A stretch of 64,000 bases of DNA from Pinus tabuliformis. Taxonomy: Eukaryota; Streptophyta; Pinopsida; Pinales; Pinaceae. The stretch is from NCBI GenBank assembly GCA_031772625.1, contig CM062808.1, positions 478,079,655 through 478,143,654 on the forward strand, in the 5' to 3' direction. A program made the translations under genes and the position numbers. Positions 58,465 through 64,000 of the stretch are shown piece after piece (the stretch's first letter is position 1; every line of letters starts with the position of its first letter). Under the pieces are notes generated by a model that did not search any database, was not told the origin of the DNA, and worked only from the letters and a program-made list of their open reading frames with translations.

Positions 58465-59937
58465 TCAACACTTGAGTAGTTTTGGATGCTTCTGTATAAA
58501 ATTCTCATCCTCCCATGTGGAATCTTCAATGGGTAAGTTCTTCCACTTGATGAAATACTCTGAAATTTATCTATTTCGTATCTGTCGAGTTCTTGTTTCT
58601 TTGACTGCTTCAGGTTCCAATATGATTTTTCCTTCCTCATCAAGTTCTGGCAATATTGTCTGAACTAGAAGCTTGTCACCTATAACCTTCTTTAAGCATG
58701 AAACATGGAAAACTGGGTGCACTCGAGAAGCTGCAGGAAGCTCCAATTTGTATGCCATAGTACCTATCTTTTGCAACACCTTGTACGGACCATAATACTT
58801 TGGTGATAATTTTTTATCCTTCTTAGCTTGCTTGAGGGACATTTGTTTATATGGCTATAGCTGTAGGAATACCCAATCACCTACATTAAAACTTATTTCG
58901 CAGCAATGTTGATCTGCCTGCTGTTTCATTCTATTCTATGCCAAGGTGAGGTTATCCTTTAAGAGTTGGAGAACTTGTTGCTGATGCTCGATGTGATCTT
59001 CCACTGCTTGAACCTTAGAATTTTCTCTTAAATATGATGTGATGGATGGTGGATGATATCCATAAAGTGCCATAAATGGGGTCATTTTTGTTGTAGTATG
59101 GAAGGAAGTGTTATACCACCATTCAGCCAGAGGCAACCATTTGACCCATTATGTCTGTTTATCAGATACAAAGCAATGAAGATATCCTTCCAAACATTTG
59201 TTTACTATCTCAGTTTGCCCATCAGATTGAGGATGATAAGATGAGCTATGAGCTAACTGAGTACCAAGATAAGAAAATAATTCTGTCCAAAAATTTCCAG
59301 TGAAAATGGGATCTTTGTCACTTACAATAATCTTTGGGTTTCCATGTAGCTTTTGAATTGTGTCCATAAATGCAGTAGAAACTGTACTCACTTTAAATGG
59401 ATGAGATAATTCATAAAAGTGTGCATACTTGGTAAGTTTGTCCACTACCACCATGATAACACTCTTTCCTTCAGACTTGGGTAAACTTGTGATAAAATCC
59501 ATTGAAACCTCCTCCCAACGTTGGCATGGAATGGATAAAGGTTGTAATAGTCCTGGAGTCTTAATTGTTTCAACTTTATTTTGTTGGCAAACCAAACATT
59601 CTGCCACAAACTTTTGAATATCCAATTTAAGGCCATCCAAAAAAAAATCCTTCTTAACCTTGTGGTAGGTTTTTAGAAATCCTAAGTGCCCTCCTAAGTG
59701 AGAGGTGTGAAATTCCCTAAGAATATTTTGTTTGAGTTGGGAATTCTTACACAGGTGTACCCAATCCTTGTACCATAATGAATCATTTTTCCAGATAAAC
59801 GTATCAGATGTACTGGGATCTTGTTGTATCTTTTGAATGAGTGCCCACACTTCCTCATCATTCTTTCATTCATCCCTTGCTTCGTTTATCCAATCTGGTT
59901 GGATAATAGAAATAGCACAAAGAAATGCTTCCACATC
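58465..59937 (-). pseudogene. Integrase and chromodomain of element H
   Basis: One minus-strand frame with a few stops. The HHCC zinc region (HTSHLGGHLG, CLVCQQ) is followed by the catalytic core: SMDFITSLPK (Asp), VSDKDPIFTGNFW (Asp) and HPQSDGQTEIVNK (Glu). The tail has MALYGYHPP, KYYGPYKVLQKIG and VHPVFHVSCLKK. A chromodomain (EYFIKWKNLPIEDSTWEDENF) lies at about 58470-58566 in the same frame, ending at TGA 58465-58467. In-frame stops are at about 59149 and 58567. Its presence marks H as a chromovirus. Confidence 0.85.
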
Positions 59938-59938
59938 C

Positions 59939-61816
59939 TCATCCTTTCTTGAGAGTGCATCTGCCACAACATTTTGCTTCCCTTTTTTTGTAAATGATTT
60001 CAAAGTCATAACCCAACATCTTTGTGACCCATTTTTGCTGCTCTTCAGAAGATAATCTTTGTTCTAAAAGGTATTTAAGACTATCATGATTTGTTTTTAC
60101 CTTGAAGTGTCTTCCCATTAGATAGGGTCGCCATTTCTTAAGTGCATGTAGTATTGCCAACATTTCCTTCTCATAAATAGCTTTGTGTAAATACTTTCCT
60201 TTGATTGGATGACTTTCGAAAGTAATGGGTCTTTCTTCTTGCATTAAAACAGCACTGATTCCATTTCCTGAGGCATCACATTCCACAATAAAGGTTTTTG
60301 TGAAGTCCGGTGTAGCTAAGACTAGTGCTTGGCACATTGCCTCTTTAAGATGTTCAAAGGCCTTCATTGCTTTTGGAGTCCATGAAAATGCATCTTTCTT
60401 CAATAATGTTGTTAGAGGTGCTGCTATTCTCCCATAATTCTTAACAAACTTGCGATAATACCCTGTCAACCTAAGAAATCCTCATAGATGCTTTATGGAT
60501 GTGGGGATTTTCCATTCCTTAATGGTTTTAATTTTGCTAGGGTCTATCTTAATACCTTCATGAGATAAAAAATGACCCAGATATTCCACCTCTTGTACTC
60601 CAAAGAAACATTTGGAGATTTTTTCATATAATTGTTTCTCCTCCAATAGTTTGAGCACCATGTCAACATGTTGGACATGATCCTTACAAGACTTTCTGTA
60701 GATTAGTATATCATCAAAAAATACTAACACAATTTTTCTAAGGAAGGGTTTGAAAATGGAATTCATCAAACCTTGAAATGTAGAAGGTGCATTAGTAAGG
60801 CCAGAAGGCATGACCAAAAAATCATAATGACCCTCATGAGTTCTAAATGTTGTTTTTGGAATGTCGTCCGTATTTATTCTGATTTGATGATATCCTGAAC
60901 GAAGATCCAACTTGGTGAAATAAATTGATCCATGCAATTCATCAATGACGAGAATGGGAAATTTATCTTTAATAGTGAGCTTGTTGAGCTCCCTATAATC
61001 TAGACACATGCGCCATGATCCATCCTTCTTGTAAACTACTACTACTAGAGTAGAGAAAGAACTTTGTCTAGGTTGAATTATACCAGCCTCTAGCATTTCT
61101 GCAACCATATGTTCAATTTCACTCTTTTGGGCATAGGGATATCTGTACGGCCTGATGTTTGGAGGAACACTTCTTGGAATCAAATGAATAGCATGATCAT
61201 GATCACGAATAGGTGGGAGACCTTTGGGAGTCTCAAATACCTTGGAATGATTGTCCAAGACTTTTTGGATATCTGGAGAAATAGATGATTTTGATGTGGG
61301 AACCTCTAGCAAACATAATTGTGCAATTACACCTCGTTGTTCCTTCTTTAGAAGCTTTGTCATACCGTTAGAGATGATTATCTTTCCTAGTTTCCCTGCA
61401 ATACCCCTTAATTCAAATTCCTTTCCTTCCGCAGAAAATTTCATGAAAAGTTCTTGAAAATTAAAAGCTATTGTACCCAAGGATTGTAGCCGTTGGACTC
61501 CTAGTACAACATCAGCACCACCCATTGGAATGGAAAGCATTGGGCTATTCAATACATATTCTCCCATGGATAACTTGATATTATGGCACTTTCCAGAGAA
61601 ATTTATGGTTCCTCCACTTGCAACCATCACTTGACACTCTGGTGCTAGATATAGGAAGCAATTCAATTCCTTTGCTATCTTACAATGAATAAAATTATGG
61701 GTACTTCCCGAATCAATCAACACTATTACCTTTTTCTTATTGATATGTCCTTCTATCTTGATAGTTTGAGGAGTGGTAATTCCAGCCAATGCATTACAAG
61801 ATATGGTCAAATTCAT
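59939..61816 (-). pseudogene. Protease, reverse transcriptase and RNase H of element H
   Basis: Two open pieces in one frame (60482-61816 and 59939-60469), parted by a single TGA where CGA (Arg) is expected before GFLRLTGYYRKFV. The protease has LIDSGSTHNF. The reverse transcriptase has FTKLDLRSGYHQ with its Asp and VFFDDILIY with the Asp pair. RNase H has VECDASGNGISA, YEKEMLAIL and TNHDSLKYL. The frame slips at an A7 run near 59986-59992, just before VADALSR. Catalytic residues are intact, so the damage is slight. Confidence 0.87.
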
Positions 61817-61840
61817 TTCTTCTTTATGTAGGGTTTTTTC

Positions 61841-62980
61841 CTAGAGTATATCCTCTTCTTTTGACATTTCTTGTTCCTTTTCTTCCTCCTCTTCACAATC
61901 TATGTAGAATAATTTCTTCTCAGCACACTTATGACCTTTAGTGTATTTGCTATCACAACTATAACAAAGCCCTTTTGATCTTTTTTCTTCCAATTGTTGT
62001 GGTGTCAACCTTGTAGGTTGTGGAAGGCTAGGGGCAGAAACACTTCCATATTTATAGTTGTGAGTGGTAGGCTTCCTAGTTGCCATAATTTTGCTTTCCA
62101 TTTTTCTTGCTAACCTGAATGCCTTCTCCAATGAATCAGGTTCCCAAAGGCGAACCTCATGTTGGATATTATCCTTTAAAGTCCCTATGAACACATCAAT
62201 CCTATGCTCCTCTGGAATATCTTTTACCCTTATGTTCAATTTTTGGCAGTCCTTAATGTGCTCCATCATTGAACCCTTTTTTTTGAGATTTATCAATTGG
62301 CTAAAAAAGGTGTTGCTTTTTGTATCCTCATAATGTGCTATCATTTCTTTCGTAAAAATTGCCCAAGTGACAATTTGTTTATGAGAGAAAAGCCAACGAT
62401 ACCATACAAACTGATTTGGTTCCAAATATAAAGTTGCAATACGTACTTTTTGTGTGTTTTGCACATTATGGAGATCAAAAAATTGCTCCATTTGTAGTAT
62501 CCATGTTCTGGGATCCTTGCCATCAAACTTCCTCATATCGATTTTTGGAACATGGTGGGTCTTCAATCTAACTTTAGAGTCTATGAAATCATGATTAACA
62601 TTTATTTTGTTCTCATCATGAGTTTCCTTTACTACCCTTTCACCATTAGTGACCATTTCTTGTAGCAACTTATTCAAATTTATCTTCAATTCTTCCATCT
62701 TATCGTCCATGCCATTCATCTTAGCTTCCATCTTAGCATCCATGCCATCCATCTTAGCTTCCACGCTGTCCATCTTAGTTTCCACGCCGTCCATCTTAGC
62801 TTCCAAGTCATTCATCTTAGCTTCTACACCTTTCTTTAAACCATCCATCTTAGCTTCTACGTATTTCTTTAAACCATCCATCTTTTTTTCTGTTACCTTT
62901 TGTGTGAGTGAAATTTGTTGCACTTGGTTTCGTAATATTGATATATCATGTTGCATTTCTTCCTCTTCTTGATGAGTCAT
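61841..62980 (-). CDS. Gag of element H with heptad repeats
   Basis: 379 open codons. Residues about 1-110 form a predicted coiled coil built of near-perfect seven-residue units (EAKMDGV type). The gag core follows (MRKFDGKDPRTWILQMEQFF, LEPNQFVWY, YEDTKSNTFFSQLINL). A zinc knuckle CYSCDSKYTKGHKC is near residues 342-355. It ends in an acidic tail at TAG 61841-61843, after which the same frame continues into protease; the TAG may replace glutamine. Gag would assemble cytoplasmic particles. Element G lacks the coiled coil. Confidence 0.88.
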   Translation of the reverse strand: MTHQEEEEMQHDISILRNQVQQISLTQKVTEKKMDGLKKYVEAKMDGLKKGVEAKMNDLEAKMDGVETKMDSVEAKMDGMDAKMEAKMNGMDDKMEELKINLNKLLQEMVTNGERVVKETHDENKINVNHDFIDSKVRLKTHHVPKIDMRKFDGKDPRTWILQMEQFFDLHNVQNTQKVRIATLYLEPNQFVWYRWLFSHKQIVTWAIFTKEMIAHYEDTKSNTFFSQLINLKKKGSMMEHIKDCQKLNIRVKDIPEEHRIDVFIGTLKDNIQHEVRLWEPDSLEKAFRLARKMESKIMATRKPTTHNYKYGSVSAPSLPQPTRLTPQQLEEKRSKGLCYSCDSKYTKGHKCAEKKLFYIDCEEEEEKEQEMSKEEDIL

Positions 62981-63693
62981 GCTAGAGCTTTCAGGTTACT
63001 TACTAGGTGTTTCCATTTTCTTCTTCGGGGCATCAATTACCGATAATAATGCTTCACTCTGCCCTTTGAATTCCTTCAAACTAATTTTTCAAACCAAGCT
63101 TATGCAAAAACTTAAAAAATACACACCTTTTTTCACTTGTAGGAGCTCAATATTGAATCTGATGTACCTCTGTAATTTTGGATGTCCCAGTTCTGAAATT
63201 GTGACCCGCAGTAGCCCTCTGCGTCCTCTTTCCAATGCCACTAGTCTGATCAAAATTGGATTCTCCAAGGAAGAGTTATGCCAAATCTCCCACGATGACT
63301 TGATTACAAACTAGTTCAGTAGAGCGAACTTGTATGACATGCCATGTGTCACTGTTTTGACCTTAGTACCTAAAACTGATGCATAGAAAACTAGAGGACG
63401 TCCTCTTTCTGAAACTTCTTACGAGATTTCAATCTGATGCTCAAAACCAAAGTTACGACAATTTTCCCCAGGTCACCTATTTGGAATGTAATTCAGGATT
63501 CTGCAAAAATGCCAACTTCCTCAGATCATATCTCCGCAAATATAGCAAACAAAGCTCTAAAATTTGGACCCGAAGTTTGGAACTATTTTGGCCCAAATGA
63601 GTTTTTTTTTAACTTCTGAAACGTCGTAGAAAAAAAGTTATAGCGAAAATGGCACGATGACCTATTTGGAGTAGTGAAACCCTAGAATCCAAA

Positions 63694-63705
63694 GTTCTGA
63701 TACCA
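63694..63705 (-). other. Primer binding site of element H
   Basis: Minus-strand TGGTATCAGAAC, eleven of twelve bases matching initiator tRNA-Met, two bases from the LTR. Confidence 0.88.
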
Positions 63706-63707
63706 AA

Positions 63708-64000
63708 TGTTATGAAACTAGCTCACAAAAAGATAGAAAAGATAGATCAACACCTTAGAAATAAGCCTCTTCGAGGGGGAAACCTCCTTTAAATTACACA
63801 AATGAACAATTCTTAGATGATTCAAATAACAAAACCTCCTTTCTATATATAGGAGTCTACGGGGTCACAATATAACCAAGCCGACCTAACAATAATAATA
63901 TAAAGGCACAAAAATAACAATAGAGGGATTCTATGGGGCACAATAATAACAATATGGGGACAATAGGGACACAATAATAACAATAAGGGATACAATGACA
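63708..64000 (-). repeat. 5' LTR of element H, cut by the window end
   Basis: Starts TGTTATGAAACTAGC on the top strand and matches 46767-47056 and the LTRs of element G. A TATA-like run is near 63842-63852. Confidence 0.9.

Larger units (their letters stand above)
46767..64000 (-). mobile_element. Chromodomain Gypsy element H, extends past the window
   Basis: The 3' LTR is split into 46767-47056 and 58424-58435 by insertion of element I. The internal region is 58436-63707, and the 5' LTR runs from 63708 past the end. Order on the minus strand: leader, gag with coiled coil, protease, reverse transcriptase, RNase H, integrase, chromodomain, purine tract (GGAGAGGGG). Gag and pol share a frame, broken by a few stops and frameshifts. 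The LTRs match element G. Lineage: chromovirus, by the chromodomain and the GHKC-type zinc knuckle. Confidence 0.9.

Overview
The window is plant nuclear DNA from a large, transposon-rich genome. Five LTR retrotransposons have 5-bp target duplications at both ends; several more are partial or older. The Copia and most Gypsy elements carry primer binding sites matching plant initiator tRNA-Met (TGGTATCAGAGC or near variants). Chromodomain-type Gypsy elements and a broken plant-type ABCB transporter gene are also present. No rRNA, tRNA, CRISPR or bacterial operon structure was seen. The species cannot be fixed; a seed plant or fern with a bloated genome fits.

Layout, left to right. 1-2960: 3' part of a gag-only Copia element (A), ending inside an LTR of a second family (LTR B, 2961-4013). 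4014-9466: a complete, gag-less Copia element (C) on the minus strand, inserted exactly at the edge of LTR B. 9472-11850: decayed Gypsy sequence holding an LTR-like block. 11944-12795: two tandem arrays. 12843-14140: ABCB transporter pseudogene fragment on the minus strand. 14532-17880: a short non-autonomous Copia element (F) related to A. 18010-20640: the main non-retroviral gene, an unrecognised minus-strand gene of roughly 800 codons with a coiled coil and a Cys-x2-Cys segment. 21082-21508: tandem duplication. 21509-24561: nothing recognised.

24562-36896: a large retrotransposon derivative (LARD) with LTRs over 3 kb and an internal region lacking recognisable pol. Its 5' LTR is interrupted by a 226-bp MITE and a rearranged Gypsy derivative (G, 27142-30389). 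37279-42516: the best-preserved element, Copia E, with one in-frame amber codon in an otherwise open gag-pol frame. 42517-46766: AT-rich spacer with a relic of a LARD LTR. 46767 to the end: a three-level nest. Chromodomain Gypsy H (minus) has Gypsy I (plus) in its 3' LTR, and I has Copia D (minus) in its 5' LTR.

The retroelements are complementary wrecks: gag without pol (A, D, F), pol without gag (C), pol without protease (I), and nearly complete copies (E, H). Many in-frame stops fall where glutamine is expected (CAG to TAG), as cytosine deamination would produce. I infer that the defective copies moved using proteins supplied by other copies. The unknown gene at 18-20.6 kb is the strongest candidate for something undescribed.
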